From Maritimibacter sp. (GTDB lineage: Bacteria > Pseudomonadota > Alphaproteobacteria > Rhodobacterales > Rhodobacteraceae), in contig JAGRMP010000106.1 of assembly GCA_020441225.1 (NCBI GenBank), positions 1 through 6,029 on the forward strand: DNA of 6,029 bases. Direction: 5' to 3'. The notes beneath the pieces are model-generated. The model was not told where the DNA came from and searched no databases. It worked only from the letters and a program-made list of their open reading frames with translations. Shown piece after piece: positions 1-5,420 of the stretch. The translations under genes and the position numbers were made by a program. Numbering within the stretch: the stretch's first letter is position 1; each line of letters starts with the position of its first letter.

Positions 1-102
1 CGCCGACCGGGTCTCGCGGCAGGCGCACCGACGTCCGTATTCCATCTGATCCGCCAGGTCGCTTCACCGATCTGAGGGCATCATGGAGGCGTAGCCAATC
101 GG

Positions 103-122
103 GCCGGTCGAACACGACCGGC
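103..122. repeat. Perfect 8-bp inverted repeat, 4-base loop
   Basis: GCCGGTCG (103-110) and CGACCGGC (115-122) are exact reverse complements around AACA. The next outer pair is a G-T wobble, followed by a G-C pair. No T-run follows, so it is not a typical intrinsic terminator. It lies 89 bases before the HTH gene start. Plausible roles are an operator for that protein or a recombinase-binding site; both are inference. Confidence 0.5.
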
Positions 123-139
123 TCAACCGGATGGACCGC

Positions 140-173
140 AATCCGATTTCTCGAAAAAAGTGGCCGTCGGATT
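140..173. repeat. 7-bp inverted repeat leading into T5 tract
   Basis: AATCCGA (140-146) pairs exactly with TCGGATT (167-173) across a 20-base spacer containing an A-run, and TTTTT spans 172-176. The arrangement recalls a weak terminator of an upstream transcript, but the loop is long and the stem short. It could equally be a protein-binding site upstream of the HTH gene. Confidence 0.3.
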
Positions 174-210
174 TTTGGGCTTTCCGGGATCGACCTATTT
201 CCCCGGAGCA

Positions 211-657
211 ATGAAGTATGATGAGCCCCTTGATCGAACAGCCCTCGCCGAATTTTTCGGTGTGAAGGCGCGTGGCCTGCCCCGCGTTCTCAAGGCGTAT
301 GGCATTCGCCTCGTCGCCGGGCAGTCGCGGTGGCCGATCGTTCTCAAGGCCCTCGGCTTCGCAGAGCAGAGCAACCCGGAACGGACCGAAGAGCTCATGA
401 AGCCGCTGTTGACCGCGGCAGGCGTGGCGACCCGCATCGGCGTGACCGACAGCTCGACGGTTTACAAATGGGCGAAAGGCAGGGGGCCCGAGCACCTCGG
501 CCCATTCCCGGCCTCGATTGACCTATCGGCAGGGGCCAAGGACGCGCGCGCGACGCGCTGGCGGAAGGCCGAAATCGACGCCTGGATCAACCAGCAGCCC
601 CAGCCGAAATACGACCGGACTGCGCCTGTCTTCGGCGCCCTCCCGGGGCGGAAATGA
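211..657 (+). CDS. Small DNA-binding protein with two winged-helix (MerR/AlpA-like) units; possible excisionase or cassette regulator
   Basis: This is a 148-aa cytosolic protein. The second half (about residues 65-128) reads as an AlpA/excisionase-type winged helix: GVATRIGVTDSSTVYKW forms the helix-turn-helix, and the RWRKAEIDAWI element is the wing/helix ending typical of this fold. The first half (about residues 8-50) has the same logic in compact form: ALAEFFGV, then VLKAYGI, then a SRWPIVLKALGF ending. It therefore probably holds two tandem HTH units. ATG 211 is chosen because GGAG lies just before it (205-208, though only 2 bases away) and because the upstream GTG at 160 would add 17 unlikely residues with no good ribosome binding site. 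It precedes two recombinase genes on the same strand, which suggests a recombination directionality factor, accessory DNA-bending protein or repressor of the cassette. The fold call is fairly good. The role is inference. Confidence 0.7.
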   Translation: MKYDEPLDRTALAEFFGVKARGLPRVLKAYGIRLVAGQSRWPIVLKALGFAEQSNPERTEELMKPLLTAAGVATRIGVTDSSTVYKWAKGRGPEHLGPFPASIDLSAGAKDARATRWRKAEIDAWINQQPQPKYDRTAPVFGALPGRK

Positions 658-880
658 GGGCCGGACCGATGATCTGCACCCCCCTCGGACATCGATTTTG
701 CGCCCAGACGGCGCGGACCACGGGCAAGCGGCTCGGACACGAACACCCGGCGCTTTTCGCCGGCGGCAACGCAGATGGCGTGTGTGTCCGGAGCGCGTTT
801 AGGCGGCTGAACGCGCGTCCAGACGGCCCACGCAAAGAACCCAGAAAGACAGACAGGCATCTTATCGAAAGGAGAATTAC
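658..880 (+). promoter_or_regulatory. Structured leader of the recombinase operon
   Basis: This 223-base gap separates the HTH gene from Int1. It holds three perfect inverted repeats: CGGACAC (734-740) with GTGTCCG (784-790), which enclose the hairpin CCGGCG-CTTTT-CGCCGG (747-763), and then GCGCGTT (793-799) with AACGCGC (810-816). The 9-mer CCAGACGGC occurs twice in direct orientation (704-712 and 819-827). No hairpin is followed by a clean T-run. The leader could hold the recombinase promoter, an attenuation structure or binding sites for the upstream HTH protein. Short repeats arise easily in GC-rich DNA, so the grouping is suggestive only. Confidence 0.35.
868..874 (+). promoter_or_regulatory. 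Ribosome binding site of Int1
   Basis: AAAGGAG ends 6 bases before ATG 881. It is a near-perfect Shine-Dalgarno sequence and fixes the Int1 start. Confidence 0.85.
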
Positions 881-2725
881 ATGCTCGATCTGACCTCCAA
901 ACCCTCAACCTCAACGGCGGCGCTGACCGCGGCAAAGGCCGTCAAAATGCCGAAGGGCCCGACACTCGCGGACCTGCGCGCGCACGTCGCCCAGCGGAAG
1001 GATCTCGCGACCTCGACGCGCGAGAAATGGCTCCGTGTGATCGACCGCGTCGGCCGGATCATGAACAGGCCCCTCGACCAGATCGAGGCATCTCTCGACC
1101 TCGTCGAGACCCGGTTCCCGCAGGACTGGACGGATGCGGCCGAATGGCCGACGGCCCGGGCCTACCGGAGTTTTCGCGGGCCGCTCCAGGGCGCGCTCCG
1201 CGAGTTTCTCGGCGTCCACGCGCTCCGAGCGGAACTCGCCGCCCGTGAGGACGATTGGGCGGCACTCATCGCTGCCGTCGAACCGCTGACCAAGGGCAAG
1301 CTCGGAGACCCGGATGACAAGCCTCGTTGGCATCCAATGAAATTGGTCGGTCTCAAGACCCTCGCCCGCGAGGCGCGCTTCCTCGGTATCCAGCCCGGGC
1401 AGCTGAACGTCGAGTCCGGCAACCGGATCGCGAGCGCTGTCTCGGGGAACCTCCGGAGGGCGGTGATCCGCGCGCTGCGCCGGCTCGATGAGCTCTTTGG
1501 TTTCGCCGAACTCCGAAACCTGCTCCCAGCTGAACAGATCCGCTTCACGCCGGACAAATTGGTTCCAGCGCTGGCTCCCTTGCCGGACAGCTGGGAAGCC
1601 CGGATCGCCGAGTGGGTCACGGCTGTCACTGTCACCGGCTGGGACCCGGTTGCGAAGGCCTACAAGAAGAACCATCGCAAACATGCGTTGGTTCTCGCCG
1701 CCGCGCTCCGGACCTCCGCGCGCATCGGGTTGGAACTCGGTCTCGTTGATACGGACGGGGAGCTTCGCGTGCTGCTCAGTGACGATGACGCGATGGTCCG
1801 GATTGCCGGCGAGATGTTCGCCCGGAAGGACCGATCGCGAAAGGATGGCCGTCTCAAGCCGCGCGTGTCCCGCAAATACATCAAGGGGCTGAACCAGGTC
1901 CGGGCGCACCTCGGCATCGACACGACGACGATCAGGGCGGTGCTCAGCAACAACGAAGATGCCGAGCAGGGTCGCACGGACGACAAGCAGATGACCCCGG
2001 AGAACCGGAAGTTCTGCGAGGACCTCCTCGAAAAGCCCCTCCTGCGCCGTCGTTTCTTTGGGGCGCACCGCACCCTGCAAGCCGAGGCCAACCGGCTCAT
2101 CGATCTCGCGACGACCGAGCGGCGGACCCTCGTGGGCGACGAGCTTGCGCATGTGCGGATGCTGGGCACGGCAGCCTGCTTCGCCGCGATCGAAATTGGC
2201 GGCGCGCCGATCCGGTCCAAGAACGCGTTGGAGCTCACCTGCGTTGGCGAGGATGCGATGATCCGGATCCCGAAGAAAGGCAAGAAGCCGATCGCGGTCT
2301 TCATCCCCGGTGGCAAGGTCAAGAACGGGAAATCCATCGAGTTCCGGATCAAGGCCGGCAAGCACGGCTTCTACGATGTCATCCGGTGGTACGCGACCGA
2401 CATCCGGCCGCTCTTCCCCCATGCGAAGACCAGCCCTTTCCTGTTCCCGTCGCTCAAGCATCCGACCGGACGTCTCAGCGGCGGGCACTTCCGCGACACC
2501 TTCAAATCGCTCATGGCCAAGGTGGTCGGCTTGCCGATGCGACCGCATCAGATGCGGCATGGGCAGACCTCGCTGTTGCTCAACAAGCACCCGGACATGA
2601 TCGAGGTGATCGCGCTGCGGATCGGCGACCACGTCGCAACGCTTCGCCAATTCTACGGCTGGCTCAGCTCGCTTCGGCTCGTCGAGCGGGGGCAGGACCT
2701 TCTGAATGGACTGATCGATGACTAA
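881..2725 (+). CDS. Int1: large tyrosine recombinase / integrase with complete catalytic set
   Basis: This 614-aa protein is much longer than a typical phage integrase (about 300-420 aa). A Tyr recombinase catalytic domain fills the C-terminal third. Visible candidates are Arg I at R445 (GAPIRSKNALEL), the beta-hairpin Lys among K465-K469 (IPKKGKK), the H-x-x-R motif at H556/R559 (PHQMRHG), His III at H584 (IGDH), and nucleophile Y592 (QFYGW). N-terminal to this are helical segments resembling SAM-like core-binding domains, around residues 28-110 (TREKWLRVIDRVGRI) and 125-210 (LAREARFLGIQPGQL). They are likely used for arm or core DNA binding. The start is supported by AAAGGAG at 868-874. Its end overlaps Int2 by 8 bases, so the two are probably co-translated and act together in integration, excision or transposition of the host element. 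The family call is strong. The exact element type is unknown. Confidence 0.88.
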   Translation: MLDLTSKPSTSTAALTAAKAVKMPKGPTLADLRAHVAQRKDLATSTREKWLRVIDRVGRIMNRPLDQIEASLDLVETRFPQDWTDAAEWPTARAYRSFRGPLQGALREFLGVHALRAELAAREDDWAALIAAVEPLTKGKLGDPDDKPRWHPMKLVGLKTLAREARFLGIQPGQLNVESGNRIASAVSGNLRRAVIRALRRLDELFGFAELRNLLPAEQIRFTPDKLVPALAPLPDSWEARIAEWVTAVTVTGWDPVAKAYKKNHRKHALVLAAALRTSARIGLELGLVDTDGELRVLLSDDDAMVRIAGEMFARKDRSRKDGRLKPRVSRKYIKGLNQVRAHLGIDTTTIRAVLSNNEDAEQGRTDDKQMTPENRKFCEDLLEKPLLRRRFFGAHRTLQAEANRLIDLATTERRTLVGDELAHVRMLGTAACFAAIEIGGAPIRSKNALELTCVGEDAMIRIPKKGKKPIAVFIPGGKVKNGKSIEFRIKAGKHGFYDVIRWYATDIRPLFPHAKTSPFLFPSLKHPTGRLSGGHFRDTFKSLMAKVVGLPMRPHQMRHGQTSLLLNKHPDMIEVIALRIGDHVATLRQFYGWLSSLRLVERGQDLLNGLIDD

Positions 2726-4457
2726 GCACAACTACGACACCCGGACCCGCGAGGAGATCCTCGCGGGCGACCGGTTCCAATCCTTCACCGGCAACCCCGG
2801 GCTCGAACACGTCGGCCTGCGCGAGCTGCGCACGCTCGACCGCTTCCTCGAGTTCGCGAGCCTGCGGGGCATCGGCACGCCGTCGGTGGACGACTTCCTG
2901 GCGTTCGTCGAGGCCGGCACGTCGACCCGTCCGCTCGACGATCTCAGGACAGCCTTCGACCGGTTGTTGCCGGACGGGGCAGGGGTTTGCGACACCGTGC
3001 GCGACGCGATCCGGCTCAAGCGGCCGCGGTCGCGGCGTTGCGACAGACGCAGCCGCGCGCAGATCCTCGAGGAGCCGGGGATGGAGCCCTATGCGGAGCT
3101 GCCGGGAATCGAGGATGTCGCGATCGAGGATCTCCGGGTCATCTCTGCCTTTCTGTCTTTCGCGTCGGCCAGGAATGTCGCGGTGCCGACGACCGAGGAC
3201 TTCCTGACCTTTGTCGAGGATGTCACCTCGAGCCGTCGTCTGCGCAGCCTGAAGGCCGCGCTCACCGCCATCCTGCCGCAGCACCCGGTGCACCTTCCCC
3301 TCGATGAGGCGATTGCGGAGAAATCGCCGGCACGTCCTTCGCGCGCAGGCGCGAAGCCGCGCCCGGTGGCCAAGCGCCGCGTTGCGCAGGAGGCGTTGCC
3401 GGAAGAATGGCGGACGCTGCTGGTGAACATGCGCTTCGGGGTGATGCCGTCCCTGGACCAGCGCGTTCCGGCGCCGAGCGTGATCGCAAACATGGAGGAC
3501 GTGCTTCGCGAATATGCGGCCGTGCAGGTCGCGGCCGGCGAGGAGATCGCAATCACGATCGCTGGCCTTCGCCGGTTCCTCGACGCCAAGACTTCGGCGT
3601 CCGAGAGCAAGGGCGACCCCCAATATCAAAACCAGGGCAACCGTATCGCGACCCGGCATACGGCGGTGATGCGTCTGCGACGGTTCGCGACCATCCTCGG
3701 GTTGGACCCACTCGTGATCGCGGCCATTCGCAACCACGAGAACGAACTCCGCAAGGAACGGGAGGACGAGGTCCCGCTCAAGTTCGGGAAACTCGACCGG
3801 TTGCCGGGCCTGGCGGAGAGCTGGGATATCGCGCGCGGGCTCCTCGATGAGGCCGGGTCCCAACGCATCGCGCAGACCCGGACGCGGCTCACGAACGAGG
3901 CCGTCGTCGTTGCGCTCTGGATGTTCCTGCCGCTCCGGCTCACCGACGGCCAGCTGAGGTGGGGGAGTGACATTCGGTGGGATGGCGAGCGCTACCGCGT
4001 CGACATCGTCACCAACAAGGCGACCGAACCGCTAAGGGGCCGCCTGCATCCGCGGCTCACGCCGTTCCTCGACGCGCTGATCCTGCGCGGCATCGACCCG
4101 GCCTACCTCGACGAGATGCGGGCCCGGGCCATGGAGGCCGAACTGCCGCTGTTTCGGGATGTCAGCGGCCGGATGTTGGCGAAGTCCTACCCCTCGAAGG
4201 TCTGGCGCACGCACTTCGGGGCCGGGGCGCATATCGCTCGCAGCCGGATTCACACCGAACTCGGGGCCCTCGGTCCTGAGGGCGTCGAGGCCGCCCTGGC
4301 GTTGTGCGCACAGCGCAGCCCGAAATCCCATGCCTTCTACGCGGGGCAGGCAGTGCGGGACGCGCAGATGCGGGAGAGCCAGGACCTGATCGGGGAGATC
4401 ATCGACGAATGCCTCGCGGAGACCGGGAACGGCGACGAGGAATTCTGGCATGAGTAA
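2718..4457 (+). CDS. Int2: second tyrosine recombinase-type protein with duplicated N-terminal domain and atypical His III position
   Basis: This 579-aa protein is translated from an ATG lying inside the end of Int1 (ATGACTAA overlap), which implies translational coupling. The C-terminal domain keeps a candidate Arg I R407 (FLPLRLTDGQL), Lys K434 (TNKATEPL), H-x-x-R at H505/R508 (AHIARSRIH) and Tyr Y541 (HAFYAG). R508 to Y541 is 33 residues, the same as R559 to Y592 in Int1. At the position of Int1 H584, however, Int2 has R533 (CAQRSPKS), so the canonical His III is missing. Both proteins end with a similar helix (QDLLNGLI versus QDLIGEII), suggesting paralogy. Residues 9-98 and 111-199 are a tandem duplication, and a third, weaker helical core-binding-like segment follows at about 235-325. 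Int2 may be an active partner or a DNA-binding subunit with weakened catalysis. The family call rests on the C-terminal motifs, and the partner role is inference. Confidence 0.75.
   Translation: MTKHNYDTRTREEILAGDRFQSFTGNPGLEHVGLRELRTLDRFLEFASLRGIGTPSVDDFLAFVEAGTSTRPLDDLRTAFDRLLPDGAGVCDTVRDAIRLKRPRSRRCDRRSRAQILEEPGMEPYAELPGIEDVAIEDLRVISAFLSFASARNVAVPTTEDFLTFVEDVTSSRRLRSLKAALTAILPQHPVHLPLDEAIAEKSPARPSRAGAKPRPVAKRRVAQEALPEEWRTLLVNMRFGVMPSLDQRVPAPSVIANMEDVLREYAAVQVAAGEEIAITIAGLRRFLDAKTSASESKGDPQYQNQGNRIATRHTAVMRLRRFATILGLDPLVIAAIRNHENELRKEREDEVPLKFGKLDRLPGLAESWDIARGLLDEAGSQRIAQTRTRLTNEAVVVALWMFLPLRLTDGQLRWGSDIRWDGERYRVDIVTNKATEPLRGRLHPRLTPFLDALILRGIDPAYLDEMRARAMEAELPLFRDVSGRMLAKSYPSKVWRTHFGAGAHIARSRIHTELGALGPEGVEAALALCAQRSPKSHAFYAGQAVRDAQMRESQDLIGEIIDECLAETGNGDEEFWHE
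2742..3011 (+). repeat. Int2 internal repeat, copy A (residues 9-98)
   Basis: This is the first copy of a protein-level tandem duplication in Int2. Aligned without gaps to copy B at an offset of 102 residues, residues 9-85 show 31 identities in 77 positions by my count (about 40 percent). Conserved blocks include R-x-R-x-x-I-L, PG-x-E-x-V, FL-x-FAS-x-R, DFL-x-FVE, TS-x-R-x-L and LP. It is probably a SAM-like helical DNA-binding module. Confidence 0.8.
3048..3314 (+). repeat. Int2 internal repeat, copy B (residues 111-199)
   Basis: This is the second copy of the duplicated module, joined to copy A by a short Arg-rich linker (about residues 99-112, KRPRSRRCDRR). It is followed by another basic, Pro/Ala-rich linker (about 202-220). 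The copies are diverged at the protein level, so the duplication is old and not an assembly artefact. Confidence 0.8.
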
Positions 4458-4674
4458 CAGGACCGACGAGAGCCCAGCGACGACGACGCCAGAGGGGAAA
4501 TCGACCCGCATCTGCACGTCGGTTGAGGTCGCCTGCTCACGCCAAAGCGATCGCAGGGGCCCGCGGAGAAACGAACAGTTTCCTCACGGAGGGCCATATC
4601 TCTTTCCCCTCGTGCGCGAGCCGACCCATCTCCCCTCCAGACCCCACAACCCCAACCCAACCCGAAAGGATTTT
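4450..4674 (+). other. Coupled start codon and possible remnant of a third operon gene
   Basis: An ATG at 4450 overlaps the Int2 stop as ATGAGTAA, the same 8-base arrangement as the Int1/Int2 junction (ATGACTAA). The frame stays open into the 119-aa gene and would give a 194-aa protein. About the first 30 codons favour G/C in third position. The rest becomes Pro/Asn/Arg-rich and low-complexity (LPSRPHNPNP), as read-through of non-coding DNA would. I see three readings: an eroded third cassette gene joined to foreign DNA, a true N-terminal extension of the next protein, or coincidence. The stretch is otherwise an intergenic gap. It contains the 8-bp palindrome GCGATCGC at 4547-4554 and no clear terminator. 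Confidence 0.3.
4665..4670 (+). promoter_or_regulatory. Ribosome binding site of the 119-aa gene
   Basis: AAAGGA lies 4 bases before ATG 4675 and 7 bases before ATG 4678. It supports an internal start over the coupled ATG at 4450, but does not decide between the two adjacent ATGs. Confidence 0.7.
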
Positions 4675-5034
4675 ATGATGGGACTTGATGTCAGTTACTT
4701 CCGCAATCACAAGGAGCTCTACTACGTGCGCGGTCACTACGAACTGTTCTGCCTGTTCGACTCGAGCAAGGCGGAGATCGTCTACGACGGCTATGATGAT
4801 TTCTATGTCACCGAAGATATGCTCGAAGACGTCGCCGCCAAGCTCGAGAGTTGGCTCAAGTCGGAAGGGCTTTACGCCGTCGAGATCGACCCCGACGCGT
4901 ATCTGAAACTCGACGCCTTGGACGAAAGAAAGGACGCCTGGGCCGACCTCTTGCCGAGCTACGTCGCCTTCGTCGCCAAATTGCGGGACGACGTCTATTT
5001 GCACGGACCGTTGGTGTGCAGCTATTCGGCGTAG
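4675..5034 (+). CDS. Small acidic protein of unknown function
   Basis: This is a 119-aa protein, or 118 aa if the second ATG at 4678 is used; that one has the better ribosome-binding-site spacing. I do not recognise the family. It starts MGLDVSYFRNHKELYYV, is rich in Asp/Glu and Tyr, and has an amphipathic helical stretch (TEDMLEDVAAKLESWLKSEG). It has no signal peptide, membrane segment or visible catalytic motif, so it is presumably a soluble cytosolic protein. It lies 217 bases after Int2 and only a few bases before the probable left end of the IS3 element, so it may be cargo of the recombinase element or a flanking gene. Its base composition looks somewhat less GC-rich than the recombinases, which could mean a separate origin. 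Confidence 0.65.
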   Translation: MMGLDVSYFRNHKELYYVRGHYELFCLFDSSKAEIVYDGYDDFYVTEDMLEDVAAKLESWLKSEGLYAVEIDPDAYLKLDALDERKDAWADLLPSYVAFVAKLRDDVYLHGPLVCSYSA

Positions 5035-5069
5035 TCTATGTAACCATATAGGATGGTTCTCTCTCAAGC

Positions 5070-5100
5070 CAATCCCGGAACTGGACCTGTCGCGGGATTG
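5070..5100. repeat. 8-bp inverted repeat in IS3 leader
   Basis: CAATCCCG (5070-5077) is the exact reverse complement of CGGGATTG (5093-5100), with a 15-base loop. It lies 44 bases before orfA. Hairpins near IS ends can block transposase translation from outside transcripts; that role is inferred here. Confidence 0.4.
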
Positions 5101-5130
5101 TGCCGCTCCTTTGACCACGTATCGTGTCGC

Positions 5131-5137
5131 AAAGGAG
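5131..5137 (+). promoter_or_regulatory. Ribosome binding site of IS3 orfA
   Basis: AAAGGAG lies 7 bases before ATG 5145. It selects this start over an in-frame ATG at 5124 that would lie upstream of the ribosome binding site. Confidence 0.8.
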
Positions 5138-5144
5138 AACACAG

Positions 5145-5420
5145 ATGGCATCACGACCGACGGAGGAGTTCCGCGCCGAAGCAGTGCGGGTAGCGTTGAC
5201 GAGCGGCCTGCCGCGCAAGCAGGTGGCGACAGATTTTGGGATCGGCTTCTCGACACTGAGCCGCTGGATTCAGCGAGAACGGCGCAACCCCCAGAAACCA
5301 ACCGTCCAGTCGGATCTCGAGCGTGAGATTGCGGAGCTGCGGAAAGAGAACCGTATGCTCCGGGAGGAGAGGGACGTGCTAAAAAAGGCCACGGTGTTCT
5401 TCGCGGAGAGAAGCAAATGA
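5145..5420 (+). CDS. IS3-family transposase OrfA
   Basis: This 91-aa protein is the DNA-binding part of the IS3 transposase and recognises the element ends. Residues 8-43 form the HTH: FRAEAVRVALTSGLPRKQVA, then FGIGFSTLSRWI. Residues 57-80 form a leucine zipper with Leu at exact heptad positions 58, 65, 72 and 79, used for multimerisation. The length is usual for IS3 OrfA. ATG 5145 is chosen from AAAGGAG at 5131-5137. Its end overlaps orfB by 4 bases (ATGA), and OrfAB fusion by -1 frameshifting at 5381-5387 is expected. In this family OrfA alone often represses transposition while OrfAB is the active enzyme. OrfA is intact, but its partner appears to be broken downstream. Confidence 0.92.
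   Translation: MASRPTEEFRAEAVRVALTSGLPRKQVATDFGIGFSTLSRWIQRERRNPQKPTVQSDLEREIAELRKENRMLREERDVLKKATVFFAERSK
5381..5387 (+). promoter_or_regulatory. Programmed -1 frameshift site (A6G)
   Basis: AAAAAAG sits in the OrfA frame as ..A AAA AAG, the canonical slippery heptamer. The -1 phase is open from 5381 through ATG 5417 with no stop and joins directly to orfB, as expected for OrfAB production in IS3 elements. Confidence 0.85.

Larger units (their letters stand above)
1..210. other. Upstream non-coding region with two inverted repeats
   Basis: I find no supportable gene here. The forward frames near the left edge are short; one reading that starts at base 1 closes with TGA at 73-75 and could be the tail of a gene lying outside the window, but nothing identifies it. 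The stretch holds a tight perfect inverted repeat at 103-122 and a looser one at 140-173 that runs into a T5 tract. It should contain the promoter of the following HTH gene, but I cannot pick out convincing -35/-10 boxes. Because it lies just upstream of a recombinase cassette, it could also hold a recombination site or operator. Confidence 0.5.

Noticed and set aside
160..210. GTG 160 as start of the HTH protein
   Set aside because: There is no good ribosome binding site, and the added 17 residues look unlike the family; ATG 211 is preferred.
64..495. 143-codon minus-strand open frame over the HTH gene
   Set aside because: It has no motif, and the + strand reading gives a convincing winged-helix protein.
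747..763. Hairpin as intrinsic terminator of the HTH gene
   Set aside because: The T-run is in the loop and not after the stem, so it does not fit an intrinsic terminator on the + strand.
911..2731. 606-codon open frame on the minus strand opposite Int1
   Set aside because: It mirrors Int1 in a GC-rich codon context. Its translation has no recognisable motif, while the + strand shows clear catalytic motifs and a strong ribosome binding site.
2664..3863. 399-codon minus-strand open frame opposite Int2
   Set aside because: The composition is Arg/Ala/Pro-rich with no domain. It is antisense to the duplicated, clearly selected Int2 reading.
4240..4256. Apparent loss of the H-x-x-R motif in Int2 when SRIH is taken as the motif
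   Set aside because: Shifting by two residues gives HIAR (H505-R508), with the same distance to Tyr as in Int1, so the motif is present.
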